The notes: generated by a model not told the origin, from the letters alone. DNA of 64,000 bases from Drosophila pseudoobscura (GCF_009870125.1 NC_046683.1:19415001-19479000); one strand, 5' to 3'. Counted from the first letter of the stretch, positions 12,101-26,102 are shown. Translations and numbers: made by a program.

Positions 12101-15100
12101 AGCAGCGGTAATTTCAGTGTTGCCACAACAACAGCGAGCGATCGAAGACCGTTAACTGTTTTTTCAGTGCTTGGGATACATTTGTGTCTACCCGTACGCA
12201 GATGGTTATTGTATGGATCGGATCATCGCTATAGATAGAGTGCTGCTGGTGCGTTCAATAAACCAAACTTCAACTTAATTGTAGACTATCCCAGCCCACC
12301 CATTCGCCCGCGCGACCGCGCGCCCGCCCGCCTCCCCATAATCCCCGATTGGAAAGAAAAACCCGAAACCGTTTTGTCTCTGTGTCTGTCTCCGTCTCCG
12401 TCTCTTCATCTTCATCTTTTTTTCGTTTCGTTTTTTTCGTGGCTTTCATTGATTTCTCTATTTGAAATCATTTCATTTCATTATTGATTTTGATTTTTTG
12501 ATTGCTTTGGCCGTTGCTCAACTGTAAATTGCACGGGGAAGGGGGGGTTCGGTTAGGTTCGGCGATCGATCGCGCCTACATCGTAAAATTTTGGGGATTC
12601 CGTTTGTCCATGCTCCCAAGCTACCAGCATGGTACCCATCTTCAGCTCCAGCTTCGAGCTCCATCATCATTTCTCGCTTCAAAACTGATTTACATGATAA
12701 ATAAAAAATGCTTTCGAACAACAGCCAACAGCCAGCCAGCGCTGTTCTAACGGTTATATTTTGGCAAACTAGCAATCCACCAAACCAAAGCAGCAAGCAG
12801 TAGTCGCCCTACAGATCTAGAGATGGCAAAACGAAAAGCACTTGGGGTTCGGGCGGCGCTGAGCGACTGTGCGGCTGCTGCGAGCGGGCGCACATCGTGG
12901 CCTGCGCCCATCTCTAGTTTTCCCATCATCTTATCTCCCTGTCTCCGACTCGTGTGTGCGTGTGCGTGTGTGTGTGTCTTTTGTCTCGCTCGAACTTTTA
13001 CTTTTAAAGTCGCCTTCGGGTCTTTGTCTGCCTTTCTTCTATTCGTCGCGTTTCGTCTCGTTTCGTTTCGCCATGGTCAGGCCAGCGGGCCCCTGGAAGC
13101 CTGCAAATTGGTCGCGTAATAATTGATTACTGCACTTGTTTTGGCGCTTTCTAAAATGCAAAAGAAAAGCTCTGCGCTGGCGATGCCAGCGATGGGGTAA
13201 TTATAAAACAATTCGAAAGGTGACTCCCGCCCCACTGGATGACAAACGATCGCCAGTTAGAGCCACAGCAAAGCAGTTCATTTTAATGTTAATCGAGCTG
13301 TGCGGTTTCTGTGGCTATTTACTGCTGTTGCTGCTGCTCTTTTAAGGCTTCATTGTGGTATACATAACGATTTGCCGCAGTTACATCTGTCTGTAATTAT
13401 CTGAACTGGCAATTGTCATAGAAACAGATCAGTTGTAGCCAAGCAGTACCGCCATGGCCTCTTCTCAGACTCCATTGTGTTTTGTGGCGCATTCCAAGAG
13501 CGCTTTTATACTGGACACAGCGCCCTTGTTTGGAGGATCTGCTTCATTTCTGCTGCCATTCAAAGAGACATGCCAGATCCTGTAAAGCAAAATGGACTGC
13601 TCGTGCCCCGTACTCTTTGACAGAACCCTCCCTCCCTTTGTTTTGTTTTTAATACTACGCCCCTTCGCCCCCCACAGCACGATGTAAATTCGTATGTAAA
13701 ACCGCAAAGAAAGTTGTTTTCTTTTGTTTTCATTTTTGCGACCGCAAAATGTTTTATAAATAACGAGCGTGAGGCAAGGCCTCGACGCTCCAAGGGAGGT
13801 GGAATGGAGAGGTGGTGCTAGGACGGGGGAAAAATGCTCTTTGCATTTCACATTTCACAATTGCACATCTCAAGTATCTCGAGCTCTCTGTGGCATCTCT
13901 CCATCATCATCAGTCTGTTGCGCCGCATTCTTGACATCCATAAAAAAATCTCCAACACGATGCACACAATGCAACGCTTGAGAGCGCGTGCGCGCGTGCG
14001 TCCGTTCGCTGGCAGCGGCAGAACGCGCAGCAGGAGAAAACGAGAAAGAAACGACGGCAAAGGCCATGCCGGCCGAACTTTGGATACCCTTGCGGATACC
14101 AAACCGGGTTCCAATATTCAAAATTCATGAATACGAATTTTCCTGAATCTTTTCTTCCTGCACTCGATGCACCCGTTATATCGGGTTTGGCTACTGCCTT
14201 TTTCGATAAGATGTTCAAACGGTTCTCTCCCCTCAAGGGTATCAAAATGTTGCAGTAGCAAGCAGCGAGCAGAAATACAGCAGGTGCTGTGGACTGTGTG
14301 GACTCTGGACTGTGGACTCTGTAGAAATGTTTCTATTCTGCTGTCAGAGGGGCTCGCTCGCTGAAGCTTCATGTCTGGACCAGAGGCAGAGGTAGAGCGA
14401 GAGAGAGAGAGAGATCGGCAGGAGGCCTAGAGAGGAGGCATACTAATGTCTTGTTAGACCATTGTGCACTAGTGTGTGTGTATTTTTAGAACGCTGTGGC
14501 GTGTGTGTGTGTGTGTGCTGCTCCATTTGCTGCATTACAGTAAAATATACCGTATGTTGCAACATATTTGTGCCTGAATCCTCCACATTGGTTGCTAATG
14601 AAAAATCAGAGAAAGAATATCTTTGTACAAACGCTGCAACATCAGCGTCGCATAAAGAGAAGTGGCCAACAAAAAGGAAGCCAAACTTTCAGTCTTCCAT
14701 TCTTCCAATAAAATGTTCAGGGAAGAATGGAGCTTAAAAAGCTCTCCTTTAATCCACCAGTTTGGCGGCACCCACTCTACGAGTGTTCTATTAAATACAC
14801 ATGTATACGTACATATGTTGCCGACAAGTGTTTCTACACATGTACATATGGTGCTCAAGAGGTGCAAATAGTGTACACTCGTACTACTTTCAGCTGTGGG
14901 AGCTGCAGAATACATAAATCGAATCGAAAGCTCAAGAAGTTGTGCTGCAGCAGCTGCAGCTGGAGGCTTACAGCTTGGAGATCTGTGATCGCATTGTTCC
15001 GAGTGCGACTGCGTTTATCAGTGGGTACCGTTATCATTAACAAGCCACTAGAAGCCAGCCGCCGCGTCAGTGGCAGTGGCGCACGCATGAGAGCGAAACA

Positions 15101-17564
15101 CACGCAAAATAAAATCAGGTTGTGTGCCGGCCGCCAGTGGAGTGGTGTGGAGTGGAGAGTGGAGAAAGAGGGGAGGAGGGTATGTGGAGGCAACGGCGCA
15201 TTTGGTGAAAGGTGCGCTGGATGCGATAAAGCGCTTCCATCATATTTTACATTTTCGTAATTTGCTAAAAGCACACACCACACACACACACACACACCAT
15301 ACACACCCAAGCACAATCTCAATCTCACGCACATGTACTCGTAGTCGAAGTCTCGCAGCTGTAGTGGTGTGTGCGTGTGCAATTTCATTTAATTAGATTG
15401 CGTTTTAATAATGCCACCACAAAAAAGGCGGAGAAAGAGAGGGAAAGATAGCGATAAACATACATACCACATACAAACATATATGATCATACATATGTAT
15501 GTGTGTGTGTGTGTGACTCTGATATTGATAGTGTAATTTAATTGATTTGCGAGCAGAGCAGCGCAGCGCAGCGCAGCAGAGGAAGAATATGAAGACGCAG
15601 CAGCAGCGGCAGCGGCAGAGTAACAGCTTCTTGACCAAGCAGTGGACAGTAGATGGGGAACGGACTGCTTGCATTTGTTCCGCTTGAGCTAAGAGACCTG
15701 CCTGCCAGACCATTTGCAGTAATTGGCGCTGATGCTTTTGCTGCCTCTGCTGCTGGTGCAACGGTGCCTGGGCTAACTGTTTGTTTTGCCTTTCCTTCTT
15801 TCGTTCATTCTCTCTCGCTGTCTCTCTATTTGAGTGTCTCTCCTAATTGCTTGAGGACGTCTGGAGTCTCGGGTCTAACTGATTCTGTTGACAGCTGACA
15901 GACCCCCTCCCTGGGGGGTTGCATGCATAATTAATTGTGATTTGTGTGGAAATCGTTTCTTAAGTGTCCAACAATTAATTTTCCAGCGAATATGTTTGAA
16001 ATCGCATTTAACACGAAAACAAATTATGAAACGTTGTCGGAAAGGGGTGGCAAGGGGTTGGGGGAGGGTACTGACCCATGCACCTGCTCATCGATGGGTT
16101 AAAGCTGACGCAGCAGCGAACAGCGGGGGGAACCAGAGACATCGAGCAAAAGACACTCGTAATGCGACAATCATTTTGTTTCGTTTTCATTTTTGTTTTC
16201 GCGCACATTTTCGTTTTTGATGTTAATCTGGCATCTGTGATTTGCCGTGTGGGGGCCAACGCCCCGTGGGATGTCCATTCCGTCCCATTTTTCTTGTTTT
16301 TCTTTCTTTTTTTTCCAGGAGCCAACGCCTAGAAATGGAAACGGCAGTGGTGGAGTCACTGTCGCTGTCGCCGTTGCCAGTCACGCTTTTTATCTCTCCC
16401 TTTTCGAGAAATTAGAATGCAAAATCCAACAGTCCGTCCGCCCACATAAACAAACACACACACAAACACAAAACACACCTCGTTATGCCTTTTCTCTCCG
16501 TTTCGTTCCGTTCCCTTCCTTTCCTCTCCTTTTATTTTATTTATTGCCTACGCCTGCCTGGGCCGCCATCTTTTATGGTAGTAGTATTTTCTGCTGTTGT
16601 TAGTTTGTTTTGTTCTTAATTTATGTTTAGCGTTACTTTTTGTGGCTTTATCGCTGCTGCGGCTGCTGACTCATCCGCCGTGGCGATTCATAAGCTCTGA
16701 TTAGCAGGCACGCGTGCTGCTGCCATTGCTGCCGCGTCACGCTAATGAGTTGTTGCTGCTGCACCTCTGCAATCATCTCGTGCCATCTCCTTTAGCCACA
16801 CACACACACACACACAAACACACACTCCTCTCGATGATTATCTGATGCCTCACTCCTGTGAGACTCGACACTCCCCGATCATCTGGTGCCATCTCCTTTC
16901 TTCCTACACTCAGGCACTTGACATTTACGATCCAGTGTCATCTCCTATGTACAGGTGTGTTTATGGTTCTCTCTCTCTCTCTCTCTTGCCGATTATTAAT
17001 GCCGCCGATACACACATGCAGTTATCGATAGACAGCTGATTGAATTTGAATTTAAATTTGAATTTACTGAAGCTCGAAAAGCAGAAGTTGAAGCAACAGA
17101 ACGAAAAGAAGGAGACGGAGGTGCTGAAGCGGATCAGCGACATGTGTCGCCATGTAATGCAAATGTTATCTGCATTTCCTGTTGGACTGGAGCATGGATC
17201 GACATTGAAATGAATGGCAGGCGCAGGCAGGCCGCTTGCATGCAGGCAGATAGGCAGACAGGAAGGCAGGGAGTCGTTGGAGTCGTCGTCGCCTCCTCCC
17301 ATTTGGCATGCATGGGGCACACATGGAAATGGCAGACAGAGCCCCTGACAGCCAGTCGAGACAACACATAAATCTTGCACGCACACTACTTACGGTGGAG
17401 CCAAGCCCGTCTCTCTCTCTCTCTCTCTCTCCCTCCCTCCAACCCACTCCTCCCCTTTGTGGCAAAATGATCATCAATCAAGTGGAAAGGAAGGGGGAGG
17501 ATAGTTTTACACAATTAAACATATCATAATCAATGTTTTCCCCTTTCTCCCGCTCTCGTTGCAG
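7133..17564 (+). other. sn: singed first intron (10.4 kb), repeat-rich
   Basis: The interval runs from the GTAAGT donor at 7133 to the TTGCAG acceptor ending at 17564. It is dominated by CT-, CA- and CTG-type low complexity, degenerate GCCCT repeats at 10105-10142, a CTCCA repeat at 10826-10880 and (CT)n at 17410-17431. No nested protein gene, RNA gene or transposon was recognised. Large 5' introns like this usually carry tissue enhancers, which I cannot locate. Confidence 0.6.
9152..9181 (+). repeat. 30-base poly(C) homopolymer
   Basis: An uninterrupted run of C lies in the sn intron, flanked by a pyrimidine-rich CCTCCACC-like stretch. A run of this length is unusual for Drosophila and is a likely site of length error in the assembly. 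Confidence 0.9.
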
Positions 17565-17611
17565 GAACCAAGAATCAGCTCGTCCGAAGAAGAGAGGACG
17601 ACGGCCTAAAC

Positions 17612-20600
17612 ATGGCTCCCATAAGCACCATGAACGGCCAGGGCCTGGTCCAGGGGCAGGTCTGCGAGCTGGGCCAGAGCAACGGGGACATCATATCACA
17701 GAACCAACAGAAGGGCTGGTGGACTATCGGGCTGATCAATGGCCAGCACAAGTACATGACTGCGGAGACCTTTGGCTTCAAGTTGAACGCGAACGGAGCC
17801 AGTCTGAAGAAGAAGCAGCTGTGGACCCTCGAACCCTCCAACACCGGTGAAAGTGAGTAACAGCCGATCGACAACAACTGGCCGATCGCATGCGATCCTT
17901 ATCGATCCTAATCGATAATTGCCTTATCGATTATAGTCTTATCGATGACAATCGGCTCATAGCACGCATCGCTTATCTCCCGGACGAGATAAGTCATCTA
18001 ACTCGGACCGCTGCAGGAGTGATTGTTCTTTCACCATTTTGTCCGCGTTGCTTGTGCTTTTGCTTTTGGTTGGCAGTAGCAAAGTGGCCACAATTTGCCT
18101 CCTGCCACAGCTAGTAGCTGTTGCTCCCCTCATTAGCTTCCAAACTAGAAATCATTTGCTCGCCGTAATGACTAGCATCTTGCCACAGTTAGTGGCGTCT
18201 CTTTTTGTGGTCTTTTTATAGCCTGCAGATTGAGCTCATCGGATTGGCTACTACCGGGATATGCTCCCTGCTGACTGCCTGGCACCGGATAAAGGTTGCG
18301 GCTAGAATGCCACAAGCACGAGCTCTCCAGCTCTGCAGAGGGTATTTCGAATTCGGCCCCGTGTATAAATATTATTATTGCGAGTGTATAAAACATAAAT
18401 CATTTTGGGGGCCGCACCACACCGCACACTGGACATTGGACACGGGAGATTGGACTTTGGACATGGAGAAATAATTCCAGTTGCTGCACTAATTTGACGT
18501 GCTGCAGAAGAAAACAAAGCGCCTCACGAATTTGGCATCATTTATCAAGTTGCAGGCAGAAGAGAGCTCTGGAAATTGGATTTGGAATTGCATTTGGCTT
18601 TGGCTTTGGCATTGGCTTTGGCTTTGGCCTTAGCGACTGCGACTGCGATTGTGGACAGCAATTACAATTAAAGCCGGGATTGCAACTGGTTTTTTTTCGT
18701 TTGCTGAAGCTGATGATGCTGCTGCTGCTGCTGCTGAAGTGGTCGTTGCCGCTGGTCGTGGCAATTAATACAGATTTTCTATAATGTTGGAGCCATAAGT
18801 CAGCTGGCATTCATTCGAGCTGCCATCCATTAAAATAGCTATCAGCCAAATTGAAAATCGTTCCTTGCCGTGTTTGGGGATTGGGGATCGGGTAAATGGC
18901 TCAATAGATAATAACATTCAAAATGAATGTACGCTTGGAAAGCGAGACAAATCGATATGTCATCGATATGGCCCCCCAGAATTGCCCCATCCTCTGCGGA
19001 TTATGCGACTTTCATGGTGGAAGCCCCAATGCACCTGCACCTGCACCTGCACCTGATTCCAGCTAGAATACGAGTAGATGCTGAAAGATTGTGAAAGTTA
19101 AATGAAATAACTAACGATAGACAGACAATATATTCTATATACTCGTACATACATATGTTACTGTTTATTGTTTATTTATTATAATATTCCTTTGTATTGG
19201 CATTCCATCGGCAGGTATTATCTACTTACGATCTCATCTGAACAAGTACCTATCGGTCGATCAGTTTGGCAACGTTCTGTGCGAGAGCGAGGAGCGAGAC
19301 GCGGGCAGCCGTTTCCAGATCAGCATCAGCGAGGACGGCAGCGGCCGTTGGGCGCTGAAGAACGAGTCGCGCGGCTACTTTCTGGGCGGAACGCCCGACA
19401 AACTCGTCTGCACGGCCAAGACGCCCGGGGCCAGTGAGTTCTGGACGGTGCATTTGGCTGCACGGCCGCAGGTCAATCTGCGATCGATCGGACGCAAGCG
19501 GTTCGCGCACCTGTCCGAGTCGCAGGACGAGATCCATGTGGATGCCAATATACCCTGGGGCGAGGATACGCTCTTTACTCTGGAGTTCCGGGCCGATGAG
19601 GGCGGGCGCTATGCCCTCCACACGTGCAACAATAAGTGAGTGGCACTGCCATAGCAATGGAATCCCGTCCTGAGCTCGTAATCAATAATCAATGAAATCT
19701 TCCATCTTCTCAATCTCCTCCCGCAGATATCTGAATGCCAATGGAAAGCTGCAGGTGGTGTGCAACGATGACTGCCTGTTCAGTGCCGAATATCACGGCG
19801 GACATTTGGCTCTGCGCGACCGCCAGGGCCAGTACTTGTCGCCCATCGGCTCCAAGGCTGTGCTGAAGTCTCGCTCCTCGACGGTGACGCGCGACGAGCT
19901 CTTCTCGCTGGAGGACTCGCTGCCCCAGGCCTCGTTCATTGCGGGCCTCAATTTGCGCTACGTGAGCGTTAAGCAGGGCGTCGATGTGACGGCCAACCAG
20001 GATGAGGTGGGCGAGAACGAGACATTCCAGCTGGAGTACGATTGGTCGGCGCATCGCTGGGCCCTGCGCACGACACAGGATCGGTACTGGTGCCTCTCCG
20101 CCGGCGGCGGCATCCAGGCCACCGGGAATCGACGCTGCGCCGATGCCCTGTTCGAGCTGATTTGGCACGGCGATGGCTCGCTCTCGTTCCGGGCCAATAA
20201 CGGCAAGTTTTTGGCCACCAAGCGTTCGGGCCATCTGTTCGCCACCTCCGAGTCAATTGAGGAGATAGCCAAGTTCTACTTTTACTTGATCAATCGGTGA
20301 GCATTTGCCATTGGATCCCTCTTCACAGATGGATGAATGATTTCCATCAATGGTGATCTGATCTATGCTTGTTTTGCAGGCCCATCCTGGTGCTGAAGTG
20401 CGAGCAGGGATTCGTCGGCTATCGCACGCCCGGCAACCTAAAGCTCGAGTGCAATAAGGCCACCTACGAGACCATCCTGGTGGAGCGCGCCCAGAAGGGA
20501 CTCGTCCACCTGAAGGCGCACAGCGGCAAATACTGGCGCATCGAGGGCGAGAGCATCTCTGTGGATGCCGAGGCGCCAAGCGATGGCTTCTTCTTGGAGT

Positions 20601-20795
20601 TGCGCGAGCCGACCAGGATCTGTATAAGGTTTGCTGCAGCCCCCTCCCCTCGTCATCCTTCTGGTGATTTCTAATGGCAGTTCTCTCTATTTTCTCTCTA
20701 GGTCGCAGCAGGGCAAGTACTTGGGCGCCACCAAGAACGGCGCGTTCAAGTTGCTCGACGACGGCACCGACTCGGCCACCCAGTGGGAGTTCTAA
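17612..20795 (+). CDS. sn: singed: fascin, actin-filament bundling protein, complete
   Basis: There are five coding exons: 17612-17852, 19215-19635, 19727-20296, 20380-20628 and 20702-20795. They total 524 aa from the first ATG. All donors are GT and all acceptors AG, and phases agree across each junction. The protein carries the four beta-trefoil fascin repeats, with [20 protein letters not shown] near the N-terminus and the C-terminal end ATQWEF. Fascin crosslinks parallel F-actin in bristles, filopodia and nurse-cell struts. It is nearly identical to the D. melanogaster protein (about 512 aa as remembered). A second in-frame ATG at 17630 (MNGQG) matches the known N-terminus and would give 518 aa, with a six-residue insertion after MNGQG. 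The first ATG has the better context (TAAACATGG). Introns are short except the 1.36-kb intron after the first coding exon. Confidence 0.97.
17899..17946. promoter_or_regulatory. Cluster of four ATCGAT / CGATA boxes in sn intron
   Basis: ATCGAT occurs at 17901, 17911, 17926 and 17941, four times in 46 bp, each site reading as CGATA on one strand. DREF and the insulator protein BEAF-32 bind such clustered CGATA boxes. The cluster begins about 47 bp after the sn donor at 17853. Confidence 0.5.
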
Positions 20796-21740
20796 GCGAT
20801 CGAGAGGTAGAGAGGGCGACAGGGCGTGCTCCATTCGGGGCGCGCATCATCAGTATCACATTTCCAATCCCATGTGCCGAACGAGAGTCCAAACTGAAGC
20901 TGACAATTCGCACAAGAAATGGATCCCAATAAAGATTGCTAAAGAAGGAGGAAAACACGAGACCGAGACCGAGAACGAGAGTGAAGGAGAAGGAAGAACA
21001 CTTATATATACATATATATATAAATTTAAAGATCTACGTATATATATAGAGAGGGATTTTTTTTAAACAATCTATTTAGCTTTTTATACGTTTTATACAC
21101 AAGCAAGAAAAACAGCAATAACAAATTTTTAGCGTAAACAAAAAAAATACAAAGAAGAAAACAAAACTTTGGTCGCGAGTCCTTCCGTTCTATCAGAAAT
21201 ATCAGCCACTAAGCAAACGAAACTTGAAACTCACAAAAGGTCAAAAGACAATTACATAAAGGCTACGCAAGCACATCATATATACACCTACATATATATA
21301 TATATATGTATATATACACACATATATATATTTATATTTGATTCGTCAAGCTTAAATTAAAATCGAAATGGGAGAAAATGAGATAAAGGGAACGAAGCCC
21401 CGAAGATAAGAGAAAAGAAAATCAAGACAGAAAGCGGGAGAGAAAGGAAGTTAAAAAATAAATCAACACATATTCCTATAAATTTATTTATATATTTATA
21501 TATACATATTGATATGAGCAGTAGCCCCCCTACACTTACACCTACACCCATACCTTTACCTATACCTATACCTATACCTATGTATACCCTACATACACAA
21601 CCAAACCACACCCACACAAACACTCTCAAGCAAGCAATTTTATTATGCAAAACAAAATTTGTAGTCACTAAGCAATCCATCAAAAATTAATCTGTAATAA
21701 AAGAAGAAACGATTTAAAAAAAATAAAAATAAAAATATAC
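20796..21740 (+). terminator. sn: singed 3' UTR and poly(A) signals
   Basis: AT-rich sequence after the stop codon holds AATAAA at 20928-20933 and again at 21696-21701, plus TA-rich microsatellites (about 21280-21335) and a degenerate CCTATA repeat (21541-21585). Either signal could be used. The distal one fits a longer 3' UTR. Confidence 0.5.
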
Positions 21741-22710
21741 AACTCCAATTTCTCTGGCAAAGGCATCGTCATCATATCCCCCATATATAAATACATATAT
21801 CCATCTATCCATACATTTAGTGTATTCCCCTATATTGTATTAGTCTTTTGTTATTTATTTGCGCCAATAATTTAGTCATTTTTTTTTTAAATTTTCTTTC
21901 TTTATTTGCAATTTTTTGCACACTCTAAAACGTATCTGAAATAGAAAACTAATCCCAATTTAATTGCTAAATCTTAAAATGGAAATATATACATATACAT
22001 ACATACATACATGATCTGACAGAAATTTTGCTGGGTCGAGGACTGACATTGGGAACATTGGGAAGCACAGATACTCCACGGCCTGTGGAGGAGATCCAGT
22101 GCAAGCTTCACTTTCTATAGTTTGACTTTTACTCTGATGGAGATTAAAGACTAAATACATATAAGAAATTCGGTAGTTCCAATTTCGCAATTGACTGATC
22201 GCCTAGAGAAGTCAATAATAAATGATAATAATTACTCATTACTAATACAGATTATACTGATTATGCTAGGCTCTAAATAAATGTCTTAAAATTTAATTTT
22301 TTCTGGAAGAGTTTTCTATAGTTCGACACACATTGGAAGTAAGTGACCCCGCCACCAGAGTGGATCGAGTGTTTGAGTTAATTTGACAATTGGCGCTTTG
22401 ACTTTCAATTATTTCACAATAAGTTTACATTTGGAAACATTATTGTGCGTGATAAACAGGGTTTTTAAAGTTTTGAATGTTATTTTGTATTTTGGCGCTC
22501 AACTGATAGAGATTGCGGTCACTTCAATAATCGAAATGGAAGTTTTTATTTTAATCATTTAATTATATTAATGGGCGTGTGCCTTCAACAGAAATCAAAC
22601 ATCAATCACGGGGCTGTACATTCTGTATCGTCTTCATTAAAATGGTAAATCCTCAATCTCGAGGCGTTTGATTTAAATCCCGCCCGCCTTTCGCTTTCAA
22701 GTAGTTTAAT

Positions 22711-22751
22711 ATCGATGGACAGTATATCGAGTATGCACAGGGGTATCGATA
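22711..22751. promoter_or_regulatory. DRE pair, promoter candidate near 22.7 kb
   Basis: ATCGAT at 22711 and TATCGATA at 22744-22751 lie 200-250 bp upstream of a GC-richer block with GTGTGACC and GGTTACACT elements (about 22928-22960), resembling core-promoter motif 1 on both strands. This suggests a small active promoter. 21741-22700 shows only AT-rich sequence. Confidence 0.4.
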
Positions 22752-23021
22752 TCTGCCAGTTCTAATGATATACATATATTTAATAATATAAGCAATGTTT
22801 ATAGACCAATATTTTATACATTTTTAAATATGTGGAATGCAAAATGGTGGTTTACTCGACTCTAGGCCTAGCAGCCACAAAAGAGTCAATTTTCTATGCG
22901 ATACTGTCATATATTGCTGGTTGCGGAGTGTGACCAGGCGGATATGCACTACGGTTACACTGCTTTGCGTTGGGTTGCAAATTAGTGCTGTTAAAAATTC
23001 AAACTCTTTTTGGAAGCAACA

Positions 23022-23078
23022 ATGAAGGCAAGCAGGAATGTACCGCTGGAGGAGGACGATGAACGGATAAATCCATAA
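23022..23078 (+). CDS. Very short ORF (18 aa) with in-frame continuation after TAA, unrecognised
   Basis: The ATG at 23022 has a good Drosophila context (AGCAACA before ATG) and lies just downstream of a promoter-like block. It encodes MKASRNVPLEEDDERINP, then TAA. The same frame continues for 13 more sense codons (LRKRYGAKSFIAK) to a TGA at 23118-23120. It could be a real micropeptide, a small gene newly broken by the TAA, or chance. I do not recognise the peptide. Confidence 0.25.
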   Translation: MKASRNVPLEEDDERINP

Positions 23079-23129
23079 TTGCGGAAAAGATATGGGGCTA
23101 AGAGTTTTATCGCCAAATGAATGAATCAC

Positions 23130-26100
23130 AATAATATATTAAAAATTGTGCCTTAATTCGAAATGTATCGTACTAGACTTTAAGAGCATATTTTTCTACA
23201 TCACATTTCCTGGCTCTGACTCGGTCTGACCGATATGCCCTGTCCGTATAGAAGTTATCAATATCGCAAGCATTAAAGTCAGCTTTTTCTATTTACTTGA
23301 ATTGTTTGGAAAACTAACGAGTATATGGGACATACATATGTATGTATAGGATATTGGTATACACAGTTCATATCCCAATTCCAATTGCAGTCCACTCAGT
23401 GCCTCAACTAGCATTACGATGCATAATAATGGAATAAGCCCAGGAGCTGCTAGCGCCCGATTGACTAGCTGGCAAATGATTGGCTTCTTCATGCCACCTC
23501 CTCATGCGACAACTTCAGCTGCCACGTTACACAGAAATGGTGCCGTGCCAACTGTCACAACAAGATGGAGCGGAGCTCACATGCCCAGCTCAACCACGGA
23601 CACACACGGGATCCCCAGTGATGTGGGGACAGATTGACGTGGCATGGGAGGTGTGGGGAGGTGAGGTGAGGTGATGTGACGCGAGGCCAGGCGAGTCCTT
23701 CGTTGGCGTCCAACTGCCCCTGTCAGGCAATAATAATTCGCCAGTCATTGACAATGTCGGTGCCATAATGGCCCTCCACTGGCTCAGCACACTGCTGCCG
23801 TGCCACTGCTGCACTGCGACGTCGTCGCATCGTCATCCTCGTTGACAAAAACAAAATGACAAAGGGCGCGGACTTGTACCCGGACCCGGACACCTACAAT
23901 TGTCAGCGTCGTCTAAATGAATGAATTAAGTCAGCCATGTGACATAACTGCAATGGCCGCCCGGACTCGGTACACGACCGGGGACCTGAAGTCCTGCCAT
24001 CCCTGCCAACTTGCCTGACGAGACCACACGGCCACTGCCATGGTAGCATCGCCATCGCCACCAACAACATCATTGCACATTTGCCACATTGTTTTGTTGC
24101 CGTCATTTCCATTCTCGATTCCGCTGAACAGTGGCACCCATCCTGGTATTCCTGACTGGATGAGTCGCTTGCTAAAAACCCACTAAACAGCAATTGAGAC
24201 CTTTATATTAAAGTCATCTGTTATGGTCCAATAAAAGTAGGCATCAATTATCTGAAGAGTACCTACCTTAGCAAATACGTAACCCTCCTATTGGACTGAT
24301 CGCTGGCAATAAGAGCTCTCTATGTTCATTGATTTAGTTTAATATATGCTTTGTCCATAATTTTACAACAACTTGTTCAAAATTTGGACACAACCAGCCG
24401 GTAAAGGGTGATCTGGTAATCGATAATTTCTGCGCGCGGCGCTGCTCCCAGATCAACTGTTAAGCCAGCTGAAGCATATATGTATGTATATGTCTCCCTC
24501 CTTCTCACTACATTCTTTTCCCATAAGGCTGTCTCTGTTTTTCGCATTTGTTTTAAAGGAAGCCAGACTTGTGCAAAAAGGAAGATCTGGCAGCACCGAT
24601 CACTGCTGGCGCCATCCTCGCCACATAGCAGCTTGCACATGTGCACACACACACATGCGCATACATGTATATGCGTACGTATGTATATGCATGGAATTCA
24701 TGGAGCACCCCCATAAATAAAACTCGATGGCTTGTAAATGTGACTCGGCTCAATGGCCTTTTAGCCCACTGTGCGGCATTGTTATTGCTGTTGTGATTAC
24801 GTATTGCACTCGGTGCACAATGGACAACGACGACGACAATGACGCCGGCCAAGTTATATGGCACACACGTAGGGCGACTCCAACAGACGACCACGCTCAC
24901 GCCAACGGCAACGCCTACGCCCACACCCAAACCCAAACCCATTTCCATATCTTCCTCTCTGTCATTTTGCTCTGGCCCAAACGACTTGGCCCAGGACAAT
25001 GCCGGAATGCAAATGGCACACGGACGTGGGCTGCTGCACAACACGGCGCGAAAATGTACAGCAAGCGCTCGTCAAAGGACCCACAACTCGCCCGGCAATT
25101 TGTGCCAGTGCAGACCGGTCCTCTCGGCCGGCCGCCAATTAAGCAACAAAAGGACCCAGGCACAGGCACCGGTCCAGGTCCAAGCCCCCTGCCCATATAC
25201 GGATAGGCGCAGACTTGGCTTGGGCGACCATTAAAAAGAAGCGAATGGAGCGTCGTTGCGAAATGGTTGTGATGAAACGAATGGCCACGAGTCGGGTCCG
25301 GGTCCGGGTCTGGGACCGGCACCGGTTCCGAGTCCTCCGCCCACAACTCTCCTTTTTCTGTGAAGCTTTTCCACCCCTTGTTGCTGCTCATTTTGCAACA
25401 AACTTGCCAACAGCATCGCCAAACGGTTTGCGAAAGTCAGAAACTTTATGGCTCCATTGCTTCACTGCATCTCCCGGCACTCCACTGCAAGGCACTCCGC
25501 ACGGGTCCGCCGCCAAGCCATCTCGAGGCTTTCAATTTCCTTTTGCATTTTTATTGTTTAACAAAATGTGTGCAGACGGGACTACTCGGGGCAGCTGCAA
25601 GGGAATAGGGGCCAGGGGGCAGGGGGCAGGGGCCAGGGATCTGGTCCGGGCACCCAACAAGTGGATGGACCCCTACCAAACGGTGCTCGTTAGCGGTAAT
25701 GGGTGGCTGGGCATGTGGATGGCCTAATTTGCAAAATTGCCATCTGAGGCGACTCCCACAAAAAAGTTCACACAATTTGCACTTAATTAGAAAATATACT
25801 CCAACAAAAATGTACTTGGATTAAATGGTTTATTTTAATTTGTAAATGTTCAGAAAGAAAAGTTGGAATGAAAAATTAGGCATTTATGATTCGTATCCCA
25901 GAATCTTATGTGAATCTTAATATATATAGAGATCAGATAAGAACAGATCAAATGTTCATGAATATGGACAAACGAAAAGAAAAAAAACCTGCGCTCCTTC
26001 TACACCCTGAAGATAACCTAAGTATCAAACATTACTTCAGTCGAAAAAAAAGTATGAAAAAATATAATCTATAGTAAATGTTGATAATTCCCGCTCCGAG
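23130..26100. other. Intergenic, no gene recognised
   Basis: GC-rich low-complexity ORFs (24.5-25.7 kb) contain short tandem motifs such as CCGGGT and GGGGCA near 25295-25330 and 25605-25640. None gives a known domain or convincing splice structure. Confidence 0.4.
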
Positions 26101-26102
26101 CT

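Noticed and set aside
24553-25727. ORFs with PTPTPTPKPKP-like and DPDPDP-like repeats
   Set aside because: Translations of short GC-rich tandem motifs on both strands; no conserved domain and no supporting signals.
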